DNA of 64,000 nt from Artemia franciscana (GCF_032884065.1 NC_088866.1:59710050-59774049), one strand, 5' to 3'; shown: positions 36,633 to 49,403, counted from the first letter of the stretch. A program made the numbers and translations. Notes: a model not told the origin generated them from the sequence alone.

Positions 36633-37366
36633 TTCCAACACATGAAAAAAGCTCTGCATTGTTTTTCATTGACCTCTTGCCCTATAACTGACTCCTTCTG
36701 GTTATTTGTGTTGACTCCTATGGAAGATTCCTAATATTTATGAAACACCCATTTAAAAGAAAATTTCCACCAACAGCTCTTTCCCTGTATCTCCTCCAAT
36801 AACTTCATTTCTTAAATCCCTTAAACCCTCAAACTTCCCCAAAGAATGCAGTAAATTCTCCTCTAGCTCTACAACACATCAGAAAACTATAAGGACCACT
36901 GTATATTCTTACCTCTTCCAAATATCTTTTTATTTTACTAAGAAGGATAGAATTACCTCTACAAGATATTACCCATTAAACATCCTCCCTGTACCCAGTT
37001 CAAAAACAAGTATCCTCAACCATCTCTCTTTCACAAAGAAAGGGGTATATATTTAATCCTAATAAAGCAAGACAAAGCACATTGGAAAGGTTTTGATGTG
37101 ACAATCTTCATCTGTAGCCATACCTGCAAATTAGGTTTAGTAGAAATTAACACTTGTCTCAGTTTGTTCACTTCAAGTCAGAATAGACAATAGACAAAGC
37201 TCCTAGACAAAAAGTTAGTCTATATTCAGAATGATTTATAATAAGAAGAGCTAATTTTCAAACTACAGGACTTTCTTGATAATTATTCCCAAAGGTTGAG
37301 GAACTTTAATAAGGCATTATACTATTATATTAAAGGCTTTAACATAATAATATATATTTTTTAATT

Positions 37367-38825
37367 ATCAAACAGTTTGTGGTAACAAACTGTAGTAAGG
37401 AGCAACCCGGCTAAATAGTAACTGAAACTCTAGAAAATGGAATTTTGATACCAATAGTTACATCAAAAGAATCGCATTTTAATGCTGATTTTGAATATAT
37501 AATTTCATCAAGATCAGTTATACCCATCAAAAGTTACGAGCATGTGAAAATTTGCCTCATTTTAGAAAATAGGAGGAAACACCCCCTAAAAGTTATACAA
37601 TCTTAACAAAAATCACACCATCAGATTCAGCATATCAGAAAACCTTGCTGTAATAATTTCAAGCTCCTATCTACAAAACGGTGGAATTTCGCATTTTTTG
37701 CCAGAAGACAGATCACAGATGCATGTTTATTTTTTTTTTTTAGTGCCCTTCTAAGTGACCAAAAAAATGGAAGGCCCCTAGGCCCCCTCCCACGCTCATT
37801 TTTTCCCCAAAGACATCGGATCAAAATTCTGAGATAGCCATTTTATTCACCATAGTCGAAAAACCTAATAACTATGTCTTTAGGGACAACTTACTCCCCA
37901 CAGTCCCCATGGGAGGGGCTGCAAGTTACAAACTTTGACCTGTGTTTACATATAGCAATGGTTACTGGGAAGTGTACAGGCGTTTTCAGGGGGATTTTTT
38001 TGATTTAGGGGGAGAGTTGAGGGGGGGGTTTACGTGGGAGGATATTTCCATGGAGAAACTTCTCATGGGGGAAGAGAATTTCAATGAAGGGGGCGCAGGA
38101 TTTTCTAGCATTAATTGTGTGAAAAGTTTTTTCTACTGAAAATAAGGAGCAGCATTAAAACTTAAAACAAACAAAAATTATTACACATATAAGGGGTTTA
38201 CCTCCTTGTTATACCTCACTCTTTACACTAAAGTATTTTTAGTAATTTCAGCTATTTATTCTATGGCCTTTGTAATTCAGAGGTCATTCTTAAGGAATTG
38301 GAACAAAATTTAAGCTTTAGCATAAAGAGCAAGGTATTGACAAGGGTTGAACCCCCTCATATACACAATAAAAACATACAAATATAGAAGTTTGTTACAT
38401 GAGTTAATTCGTAAGTTACATATATTTTTTACCAATGAAAACGTTTGTAAAAAATTAAAGTTCTAGTTGCTTTTTTAAGTAATCAAAAATTGGAGAGCAC
38501 CTAGGCCTCCTCCCTCGCTCATTTTTCTCAAACTCTTCCAATTAATTGCAATTAATTCATATGCAAATTCTGTTTTAATTATTTATGTGTGGAGAGCCAA
38601 GATCAAAACATGCATTATTTCAAAAACGTCCAGAAATTAAATTAAAAAAAACAAGTTTTTTTAAATGAAAGTAAGGAGTAACATTAAAACTTAAAACAAA
38701 CAGAAATTACTCCATATATGAAAGGGGCTTTTTCTCCTCAACGCACCGCTCTTTACGCTAAAGTTTCTTACTGTTTTAAAAATAGAGTTAAGAAAAAGAG
38801 TCAAACTTTAGAGTAGAGATTATTC
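37367..38825 (+). repeat. HPR hairpin repeat, near-complete copy
   Basis: Head TCAAACAGTTTGTGGTAACA, full body, hairpin 1 (arms about 38130-38225 and 38315-38370), interval and the left arm of hairpin 2 (to about 38825). It keeps roughly 16 CpGs, where the copy at 47459 keeps roughly 50. Many differences from other copies are CG to CA or TG. Confidence 0.85.
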
Positions 38826-39022
38826 AGCCAAGACTTATTATTCAGCCTAGTCCCTGGCTTCTGCATATATTAATTTGTGTGAGACTAACAAAAAGAGTTT
38901 GCCTATTATAGTTTCCATGACAAATTTCTGAAGACAGAAACAGGCACATGAGTTTCTGGTATTACAGCCAATCTATTTTTTGTTGAAATTAAGGGAATTG
39001 CAGACCTGAAGCCATGCCACTG

Positions 39023-39827
39023 AAGAATTGCCACTCAAAACACTTTTACTTATGTAACATTTGAGCTGTAATATTACTTTAGACTGATTGGATAATATCT
39101 AAGAAGCAACTTGATTCTTCACACACACACAAAAAAGAGTTCAGTTCAGCTCAGCCAGGATTTAAATCTGGGTGGTTGCCTACATCCTTTGGGCTACCTT
39201 CAACATTTTCTTGGCCAGTTCAATTGCAGCTTAGTCTCCCATTTCCTCAAATGAGCCCTATACCACATGCAAAACTTAGCTAATTCTGCATGTTAGAATT
39301 AAATTTAGTACTTATTTCTTATTAAAAACTGGTTCATAATATGAAACAATGCCAATTCAAAAATAAAGAAAAGAAAAATCAATAATATTTTGCAAATAGT
39401 TTAGGGTTACATTTGGCACTACTAGAGGGACAACTGTAATGTTAGCAGCCACTATATTTTAGAGATAGTGTTGAATAGTAATACTCTTTGTTAATGAGGT
39501 GCTGAAAAATTTCTAGACAACTGACTTTTTTCTTTCCTGGAATGTAGTTGAGCTAGGTGAATGAAACTTTAAGGTCCAGAGCCTAGGATTGTGCCCTGGG
39601 AAGAACTTTTGAATAGGCAATCTATCACTACTTTCCCATTTCCTTAAAGACAATAATAGAATACAGGTGGAAGTAAATTTTTTACATATTCAGCACAATT
39701 TTAAGCCATATTGGGGCTTTTTTTAAAAAGTAAGAAATAATTTTACAAATTTATAGAATCTTATAGATTAAGATAGAGCAAAGAATTGCCACTCAAAACA
39801 CTTTTACTTATGTAACATTTGAGCTGT
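39023..39827 (+). repeat. 47-bp exact direct repeat, 758 bp apart
   Basis: AAGAATTGCCACTCAAAACA and the following 27 bases occur identically at 39023-39069 and 39781-39827. The flanks do not match. It lies inside the CpG-depleted domain. Confidence 0.9.
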
Positions 39828-41786
39828 GGATGTATTTCTGAAAATTTTGATTTTGGAGCACAAAAAATTGCCTGGGGACTAAAATTCAGTGGTATTTGGA
39901 GAGTTGTGGTTGAGATTTATACCCAAAAGGACTATCTGAGGGCATCATTAGCACTCTTGACCCATTTGTGAAACTTTAACTAAGATAACCCAACTACTTT
40001 CCAAGTTAGCAAAGAGTACCTAATGTTGGATTTTACCCAAAATGCTTTCTTAGGGTCTTATTGTCTTGTTTGAACAAAAACCTAAATGGGGAGCTTTTAG
40101 CTATCTTGGAAAATAGGCTAGTTGAGTTCTTGGTTTCACTTAAACATTGCCTCTCTAATGTAGGCCTAGAAACATTATAAAATTCTGAAAAACAACTTAA
40201 AACATTCTCAAATACTAACTAATATCATTCATATGTATGCAGAGGCAGCAGTAACCAAAATGTTTTGGAAGAGGATAATGGATTTTATTAACTGGCTGAT
40301 TATTTTTTACCAACTGATTTAAGTGCTGTAAAAATTCCCTAATTTTCAATTTGTGGACAGAGACTGATCTAATTTCATTGATTTTATGTCATATATTTCT
40401 ATCAGCCTATTTACCCTAATAAAAAAATAATTTATTATTTTTACCTATTACCTAATTTATTACCTATTTACCTAAAGTAAAAGCCTATGGTTTGTTCCAT
40501 TTTTATCTAAAATAAAAATTAAAATTTGGTATTTAGCAACTCTATTTACCAATTAAATTTTTTTTAAAGATAGGCTGAAAAGTTATGGGTGAGGTGGTTC
40601 ATAATACATGTAGTCTTTCCCCATACATGTTGTTCCTTTATCTATACACTACATTGCTGATGGTTCTTCACTACTAAGGTCTAATCATAGCATTGTTGTA
40701 TATCTAACAGCATTGTTGTATATCCAACTTTAACATGAAAATGAGGACAAAATGGTAAAATTTTATTTTAACTACTATTTGCTAACTTGGAAAAGGGTTA
40801 GATTAGGAAAATTTCAAGGATGGGTCTATGCACTAAAGTATACCCTGGGAAGGTATTTTGAAGTACCTATATCTACTTCTCCTACTAGAGGGCACTGAAC
40901 TTCATAAATATTTGATTTACATAAATGAAACCTTGCAGAATAGATCTTCTGCTCAAATAAAGTACAAGAAAACTGTTTTCAACTTAACATCTTTGGTCAA
41001 TCCCTATTTAAGGAGTTTAAAAGATCTTTAAATACATTTCCTAAATTTAGGAAAAACCCATTTATATGGCTTAAAATTCTACTCAAATATCAGGAATTGT
41101 ATTTTCAGTACTAAAGCTAGAGAAAAAGAAAGTCATGACTGAAAATTAGGGTAAAATATTGTTTTGTCAAAATTCTAATAGCCTAGGCTACATAGGCTTA
41201 GATCTGTCAAGTAGCCAAATTTCTCTGACTTAGAAATGAGAAGAGGGTTAACATAATAGCTCAGCAATACCTTCCCAAAGTGTGTTTTTGACTCTAAATT
41301 CATAAATAAAGGTTTCATTTTCCTAACCTAGCCCCTTTCCAAGATAGCCATAAGTAGATAAACCAGAATTTTACCCTTTTAACATTCCTGCTCTTGCAGC
41401 TGCAGCCAGGTATATATCCAGAGAGGGTCTGAGGTCTTAGCCCCCCTCCAACAAAAAAACACAATTTTTCCATGGGCTATCTTCCAGACCTCCTTACTCA
41501 AATTGTCAAATAAAATTACTTCTTCATCAATTCCTCATTGCCCCTCTTCCCCCCAAAACAACTCCTCTGCATGTGTCTGATCATAGTTCCCTCTATTCTA
41601 ATGGGGTCTGGGTGAAAGTTTTGGAAGGTAGGCCAACAAGAAATAATCAAATAAGCCTAGAAAGAATCCATAGCCTCAAATAATCACATGACCACTGACT
41701 GAACTAGGCTATCCTTAAACAGTTAAGAAAGTAGTCAAGATAGGCTACCTAGCCTAGGATTATCCCTTCACTTAGCTCCTCCTGGA

Positions 41787-42680
41787 CGAAGATCGAGCTA
41801 TAGTTCTTGTGTGCAAGCTATCTAGCTTCAAAATGACTTTACCTTTTTGTAGAGTAACTGATAGTTTTTAGTTTTCTTTAGTACCAAGTGAATTGAATAA
41901 TCTTTGCTTATTAGTCAACTCGGAAATTCGAGTTGTGATTCTTCGGTGTCTATTCGAATAGAGAAAATAGCGACATTTCTTAGATAAGATAGATAGCACT
42001 AATAGCGCACAAGGAGTGAGAAATTTTTCCCTTCCTTAAAAGATTCATTCCAAATGTAAAAATTAGACTTGAATCTCTTATAGAACATATTTAACAACGA
42101 TAAAAGAAGAATTTTTGTATAGATACAGTAGAATTCTCACAGGGAACAGGCTGTAAAAACTCTTTGAAAGGAGACCAAAATGGCGAAATAAAAGGACATT
42201 GTATGCCCTAGTGTTTTGCATTTTAACTCCAGATTTTTAGTTGATCTGCACACTAAGTCACAATGTGTTGCAGTAGCTGCTTGCATTTTTTTTCTGTTCC
42301 TAGTTAGCCAGTTTTATGTTTTTGAATTTATCTATAAGCACAGCACTATTCTTTTAGTAATTTTTTTGGCACATTAACTACTGTAAACATTTATAGGTAC
42401 AAACTTTGGAGGAGGTAGAAAAAACACCCCTGAAAAGCTCTTTTGAAGTAACAAGTGCGCCTAAGTAAGAGAATATATGGCTGCAGAATTTATTTACCTC
42501 TCAGAAATATTATGAAAAAGAAAAGAGAGAGAGAGAAAAAAAAAATCAAATTAAGAAGAAAACAATGCTGGAACATCTTTTGTCTCCATCTCTTGTCTCA
42601 TGTTGTCTCTTGTTATGTCTTCAGAGGACTACCGAAACTCAAAACTAGAAATGATGCAATGGCTGGCTGATCTTGAGAAT
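41787..42680. other. Unassigned, normal CpG content
   Basis: CpGs reappear abruptly at 41787. There is a purine-rich tract (GAGAGAGAGAAAAAAAAA) near 42525. No gene recognised. Confidence 0.4.
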
Positions 42681-42751
42681 ATATATATATATATTATATA
42701 TATATATATTAATATATATATTTTTTTAGATATATATATATTTTCTTATAA

Positions 42752-42791
<40 letters not shown>
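42680..42791. repeat. (TA)n microsatellite, interrupted
   Basis: Two main TA blocks separated by T-rich interruptions. Confidence 0.9.
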
Positions 42792-42795
<4 letters not shown>

Positions 42796-43429
42796 TAGCA
42801 TGGCAGACAGCACACACGCCTCGTGGCATATTTCAGCGCCGGAAATGCTACACAGACTGAGACGAAAGCTACCTGAAAATAATTACTCTGACACAAAAAC
42901 ACACGCACAAATGAATACTTTGAAAAGGTTGTACTTTCAGATGCTTTTTGACCAAACTGTTTTAAACAGTCGTTCTTCAAAGTGATTGCAGATTTAAACT
43001 CGAATTGATTTTCATATTCTGGACCCAATGCGACAAATACTGCAATAAACTCTCAATTCCAGACAAATTGTGCAAGAAAAATTAGATCTATGAGTCGTCA
43101 TTAATAATGAGGATTAATTTAAAAAAATTTTGGAACAACTCAAAGGCAACATACCATAAAAATAATCATGGTTAATATTACAAATAAAAATAAAAGGAAG
43201 TTGATTTAAAGAAAAATACATGCAACTCCCAGGAAGATGTTTCACGAAAGATCTGTTATTAATTTTAAAGAGGATCCTTATTAGGGTATTTGAAGTCTTT
43301 AGTGATACAAAGATATTATATACAATACAGTAAAGAAAATATGGATGAATTACAAAATAACAAATGATTTTTACATTTTTCTTTGGGAAAAAATTACAAG
43401 GTATGACGGCACATCGGTATTTCTAAGAA
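42792..43429. other. Unassigned
   Basis: No exon or repeat recognised. Confidence 0.4.
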
Positions 43430-43760
43430 ATTGTCAAAGATAGTGTTCTTACATGTTTTATAAGTGACAAATTTACATCCAGGAGAACGCCAAGGTATTT
43501 AAATTGACCAGCCCGTTGTACTTCAGTACCACGTATTTAATTACAGATCCTATCTTGAAGCAATTGACCTAATTTTCGAAAATAGCATGTTTTGGGATTA
43601 GTTTACATCTATTTTTTTGTTAATAGTGATAATAGTCAAAAAGATTGAGTTAATGAAATCACTTTGACAACGGCTCCCAGGTGGGTTGGTGAAATATATG
43701 ACATGGTTTTTGTTGAGTTTTAAGGATTTGTCCCTAAATTTTCCAAGTAATGCTTGATAA
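43430..43760 (-). pseudogene. LINE reverse-transcriptase remnant, thumb region
   Basis: Minus-strand translation gives QNMLFSKIR in one frame and VQRAGQFKYLGVLLDVNLS followed by LIKHVRTL in another. The second is the standard non-LTR thumb motif (YLGV-L-D-x-L-S-x(3)-H). Stops and frame changes are frequent. It is a different family from the neighbour at 43860, because both carry their own version of the YLG motif. Confidence 0.6.
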
Positions 43761-43859
43761 CTCCAAATTCAATTGCTTATATTTTGTGAAAACATCTATT
43801 TTCCAGTTCCAGAGTAGTGTTGTGTCTTTGCAGTAATGTTTTACTTGTACTTGCTGTAA

Positions 43860-44750
43860 GACCAGAAGTCGACGTCTTACCTGAGACCTAGAAGACTGCG
43901 TATGATCGACTTCAGTTTGTCACGATTTAGTGCAAGCTTTTCAGTAAACTGGAGCCAGCAGCTCTCCTACTTTCAGCCAAACTTTTAAAATCACCAATGG
44001 TATCAAGGTCACTTTTGTCAGTTACCAACCAATTCTTCAATTTACCGCCATGACGTCCGCTCAAATTTAGAAAAGGAGCAGCTAGAAACACTTGCTTTAT
44101 TATGCGGTCGTTAGGTTTTCCTATGACATGACCAAGCAAACGCAGTCTATTTTTTCACAATCGTGACTGTGGGCTCTGTGTTGGCCATCATTTGAGGTTC
44201 CGTTGGAGTATCGAATCCCCAGGATTTTTCGTAAACACCAGTGGCAAAAGACTTCATTAAAATGGAGATAAAACACCATCAGTGGCCAAGTTTCAATTGT
44301 ATAAAAAGAAACAGATCTAACATCCCCTTACACAAAAATTTTTGTCTTCACAATGATCTCCCGTTGGTTCCACAAATGGCAGTGGAGTTGAGAGGAGGTG
44401 TCTTTGGCTTTGTTTATTTTATTCTGTGCCTCAATGTCATAGCCTCCACGAGGGTCTATTAGTGAGCCAAGATAAGTAAAGCTATTGACTTTTTCCTATT
44501 CCTGTACGTAAAGCACAAGATGATAGTCCGAGTGTAGATTTAGGTCCATGGCTTTATTTTGACCGTGTTGATGTTTGGTAATATTGCCCATGTTTTGAAG
44601 GTTGGTCGTTTTGACAGGAGTCAAATTTTGATTTGAGGAGCCTGATGGGAATTTACAGGTACTCTTCGAAAAAACAAACCCAGCTGAACATTCGATTTTC
44701 TTTTGTTTCGCTTCCGAATATAAGAAATTCCCTGCATGGCAGCACAATAA
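43860..44750 (-). pseudogene. RTE-type LINE reverse-transcriptase remnant, 3' end
   Basis: Minus-strand pieces in order: NKAMDLNLHSDYHLVLYVQE, VNSFTYLGSLIDPRGGYDIE then AQNKINKAKDTSSQLHCHLW (about 44480-44370), TIETWPL, CLRKILGIRYSNG (about 44225), and LGHVIGKPNDRIIKQVFLA with GRHGGKLKNWLVTDKSDLDT (44139-43985). These follow the usual RTE-like order FTYLGS, INKA, CLR-I-L-G-I-R, LGHV-R-M, GGQ-K-W. Interrupted by several frame changes and stops. Confidence 0.75.
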
Positions 44751-47458
44751 AAAGAATTGGATACTTACTATCTAAGCTTAGTACTAATAGAGTGTATTAC
44801 TTCAGTGGTTGATGACACGGATACGCGGCAATACTTGGTTCTTGTAAGCTTCTTTTTCTCCTCTAAGACATTTGTGATACCGGCAATGTGCCGCAAGCCT
44901 TGGCAAGTATATCGTCGCCTCAGCGCTAGCAGGGATATTGCTTGAAATTTTCCTAGAGGAATGTTAAAGCATATACTTACGGATCGCTGCTAAACTAATA
45001 CACTAAAATACTTGCTCATTCTTGTCATTTCTTTTATTCACGCCGTTTCTTTGCTTTTTCCTTAGTATTGTCGGTGTTTGTTTTATTTTTCTTGCTCTCT
45101 CCTTCTTTCTCCCTTTTCTCGGCTATGTCACATGAATGATGCGTCGCATGTAACTGTCACATGAAACTGACGAATATAACAATATTAAGGGTTCAGAAAG
45201 ACAGTATGATTATATATATGAATTGCCACTAAATAGAAACACTAAAGAGGTTTCTGACACCGATATTGGATTTACTAGCCTTTGGATATGAAGATAGTTT
45301 TGAAATTTCTTAACAAGAAAAATGGGACTTCAGAAAGAAAATCCTTTCACAAGGTAAGCAAATTCCTTCTGTGGTCTAGTTGTCACATAATGGAACATAC
45401 AAGTAAGTTTAAGGCCCTCATATAATAGACGAAACATTTACAATTATAGTCTATTGATTTTAAAATATTTGCGAAGTGTAACGTCAGTACCGATTGTGCA
45501 GGAGATTGAGAATTTTTTGTTGCTTTTAGGTACCCCAAGTTGCCCCTAACGCTAAATCACAAAGTGCAGAAACCTTTTTATTCTCTGACAATGGAAATAC
45601 TATTGGACAAAATTGTAAACGGACACTCTCTATGTGTTTGTCACATTCCAAACAAACTTGATCATGGACCCTAATAAACTCTTGCTGATTTTAAAGCGAG
45701 AACCACTGAAAATTTCGGAAGGATTTTGCTCACAATAAAATTAGTAATAACACTAAAGAAGAAGAGTAATAACACTAAAGAAGAAGTTTGAAAACCTCTT
45801 TAGTTACAAAGGATGTATTCTCTTGTGCGGGTGTACTCACCATAATTTTCACTACATTCACTCTATGCGTAGCATCAAACACCTCAGAAGAATAGTGGAA
45901 ACAATTATAATCAATCAATCACTTTAGAATAGTGACCCAAAATACCCAGTTTTGCATGCTGCAAACACATTAAAAAATATTTATAGCTTGCAAAAATACA
46001 TACTGTCTTTAGTCTAGTATAAATTAGTACGTTTATGAGCTACGCGCTACTGAAAATGGGTAACTTATAAGAATGGAAGATAACACCAGTGTGGACAAAA
46101 AACTAGGAACGTCATCAAGCGTTTCGAAGCACTTGGCATGTTTTCAAGCTCTGTATTCATTTTTCGGTCAGAAAATAAGATCATACACTTATTACTACCT
46201 AATTTTACCAGTTACACTGCTTATAATAGTTGTTCTTGTATTACACTGAAAAATGCCAACTGTTACCAGACGCTAGATGGGAGTGATAATCATTTTCAAT
46301 ACTAGCGCCAATTCCCTTTTATAAGTTACTTATACTCTGTTCTAAGCTTCATAATTACTGTCATTTATTATCTTGGATAATTAGGTGCCTTTATAGTAGA
46401 AATGCCTACTATCTACTAAAAATACTATTGTAAATTTGAGAATTATTAATCCTCTTTTAGCTTAATTAAAATTATGCATGGATGAATGGAATTACAATTA
46501 TTAGTTTTCTACTAGTTTCCATTTTGGTATAGCTTCTGTACCATTTAAGTCCTAGATAAAATTTTGGAAATACATGCAATCAAAAGATATTGTGTCCCTT
46601 TTGAAAGTTTAGAGGTAGATGTCACTGTTCAAAATCAAAACAAACTACCTATAAGAAACAGTTAAAAACATATAATATAGTTTTATCACTGATGGTATAT
46701 TGATTGGTGATGTCTGAAAATTGACTAATAATGGCAAGGATCATTAGAGCTTACTCAAAAACATAAAATTATCCACACCTTTGATGTAGGCTAAGAACTA
46801 AGCTGCTATTCGACGAACATTTGTTCCTCTAGTTTTAATTGCTTTTATTCAAGAAACTTTTTCCTTTTTACATTTCAATTCTAAACCTAAAATGGTTCTT
46901 TTTATCCATCTAACATTGCAGTACCATCAAACTACAATTTCTCTGATCGTACTTTTTGCACTTGGTATCTTGCCTAAATTCAATATTCTGGGGGAAGCTA
47001 ATTTTTTGTAGGGGTATTCTCAGGGGAGCCACCTTTAGTAAATCACAATTCATTAAAGTTACTTTCTTGTGTGGTCGCTTTACCTATTCGAGACAGTTTA
47101 TTTGTGCCATAGTTATCGCTTTGCCTATCAGTCTTTCTCCCAACCAATTTTCCGATTTTACAGGTTTTTTTGAAACTTTAGTTTGGAAGTCGTAGTGGAT
47201 CTTAAACCACTCATAAAGAGATTTCGTATTCAGCAAATATTATAGAAACAATCAAACTATTGAAGAAGGGGATGGTTTGAAGCATTAAACGAGAAAAAAA
47301 TTTCATTTCCTCCATCATCATTCAAAATTCTCCGGCGTGCCGTCCGACTTAAAATATAAGCAATTTTTAGCTCCTTTTCTATTTTTTAAGAAGAATATTC
47401 TTGTCTGGAAATAACATTTGAGGTAAAAATGCCATCATGGAGCGCAGTGCCTTTGGGT
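44751..47458. other. Intergenic, no gene seen
   Basis: Contains a C/T-rich tract near 45030-45120 and a short 22-bp tandem (AATAACACTAAAGAAGAAG) near 45747. Otherwise unassigned. Confidence 0.4.
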
Positions 47459-49165
47459 GATCAAACAGTTTGTGGTAATGAACTGTAGTAAGGAGCGACC
47501 CCCCCAATAGTAACCAAAACTCTAAAACATAGAATTTTGATACCAATAGCTACATCAAAAGAATCGCATTTTAATGCTGGTTTTAAATATACAAGTCGGA
47601 TCAAGTTTAATCTTACTCATAAAAAATTACGAGCCTGAGAAAATTTGCCTTATTTTAGAAAATAGGGAGAAACAACCCATAAAAGTCGTAAAACCTTAAC
47701 GAAGATCACACCATCAGATTCAGCGTATCAGAAAACCCTATTGTAGAAGTTTCAAGCTCCTATCTACAAAAATGTGGAATTTTGTATTTTTTGCCAGAAG
47801 GCAGATCACGGATGCGTGTTTATCTGTTTGTTTGTTTTTTTCCCAGGGGTGATCGCATCGACCCAGTAGTTCTAGAATGTTGTGAGAGGGCTCATTCTAA
47901 CGGAAATGAAAAAGTTCTAGTGCCCTTTTTAATTGACTAAAAAATTGGAGGGCACCTAGGCCCCCTCCCACGCTAATTATTTTCCCAAAGTCACCAGATC
48001 AAAATTCTGAGATAGTCATTTTATTCAGCGTAGTCAAAAACCTTATAACTATGTCTATGGGGACGACTTACTCCCCCACAGTCCCCGTGGGAGGGGCCAC
48101 AAGTTACAAACTTTGACCAGTGCTTACATATAGTAATGGTTATTTGGAAGCGTACAGACGTTTTCTGGGGGATTTTTAGGTTGGGGTGGGTTGAAAAGAG
48201 GTGAATATGTTGGGGGAACTTTCTTTGGAGGAATTGGTCATGGGGGAAGAAAAGTTTCATGAAGGGAGCGCAGGATTTTTTAGCATTATTTAAAAAAAAA
48301 GAAAAAATAAATATGAAAAATTTTTTTCAACTGAAAGTAAGGAGAAGCATAAAAACTTAAAAAGAACAGAAATTATCACGCATATGATGGGCTCACATCC
48401 TCCTAATACCTCGCTCTTTACGCTAAAGCACTTTTAGTAATTTCTACTATTTATTGTATGGCTTTTGTGATTCAGGGGTCATTCTTAAGAAATTGGGACA
48501 AAATTTAAGCTTTAATGTAAAGAGCGAAGTACTGACGAGGGGGTGAGCCCCTTCATATGCGTAATAAAAACATGAGAATACAGAAGTTCGTTACGTAACC
48601 TAATTTGCAAGTTACGTAATTCTTTTACTAATAAAAACATTCGTAAAAAATTAAAAGTTCTAGTTGCCTTTTCAATTAACCAAAAAATCGAAGGGCAACT
48701 AGGCTTCCTCCCCCACTCCTTTTCTTCTTAAAATCATTCAATCAAAACTATGAGAAAGCCAATTAGCCAAAAAAATAAATATACAAATTTCGTTTTAATT
48801 ATTCATCTGCGGAGAGCCAAAATAAAAACATGCATTGATTCAAAAACGTTCAGAAATTAAATAAAAAAAACAAGTTTTTTTAACGGAAAGTAAGGAGCGA
48901 CATTAAAACTTAAAACGAACAGAAATTACATCGTATATGAAATGGACTGCTTCCTCATCAATGCCCCACTCTTTACGCTAAAGTTTTTTACTGTTTTAAA
49001 AAGTAGAGTTAAGAGAAAGAGTCAAACTCTAGCGTAAAGAGCGGGGCGTTGATGAGGAAGCAGCCCCTTTCATATACGAAGTAATTTCTGTTCGTTTTAA
49101 GTTTTAATGTTGCTCCTTACTTTCCGTTAAAATAAAACTTGTTTTTTTATTTAAATAATATTAAA
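47459..49165 (+). repeat. HPR hairpin repeat, best full-length copy
   Basis: Shows the whole layout: head palindrome at about 47463, body with CACCATCAGATTCAGCG, pyrimidine/T tract, CCTAGGCCCCCTCCCACGC block, hairpin 1 (about 48318-48560), interval with TTACGTAACC, and hairpin 2 (about 48885-49140, arms about 110 bp, spacer about 35 bp). No reading frame of note. Arms of hairpin 2 share the private variant CTTCCTCATCA. Confidence 0.88.
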
Positions 49166-49403
49166 AATGAAGTTAAACTGGCCAATCAAAAGACCTTGTG
49201 GTCTCAAGTGATAAGTTTTGAGATCCACTCCAAAGAGCGCATTCTAAGAATATTGAGTGCTGGTAATAGTTGTAATTTGAATAGCCTTTCGTTATAATGA
49301 TAATATTAGCATTTCCTTATGACGTTGGCCTAGTCGTATCACCTCTCATTTTTGTCGTAATAAATATATTTGAAAATAATCTATAAAACAAGCATTTATG
49401 ATC

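Larger units (their letters stand above)
36633..41786. other. CpG-depleted domain
   Basis: No CpG dinucleotide occurs from 36633 to 37407, nor from 38758 to 41786 (3,029 bp); I read the lines one by one. The only CpGs between are inside the HPR copy at 37367-38825. Sequence on both sides (for example 41787-42000) has CpGs at the ordinary rate. CA and TG are common, as expected from deamination of methylated CpG. No exon was recognised in it. Confidence 0.9.
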
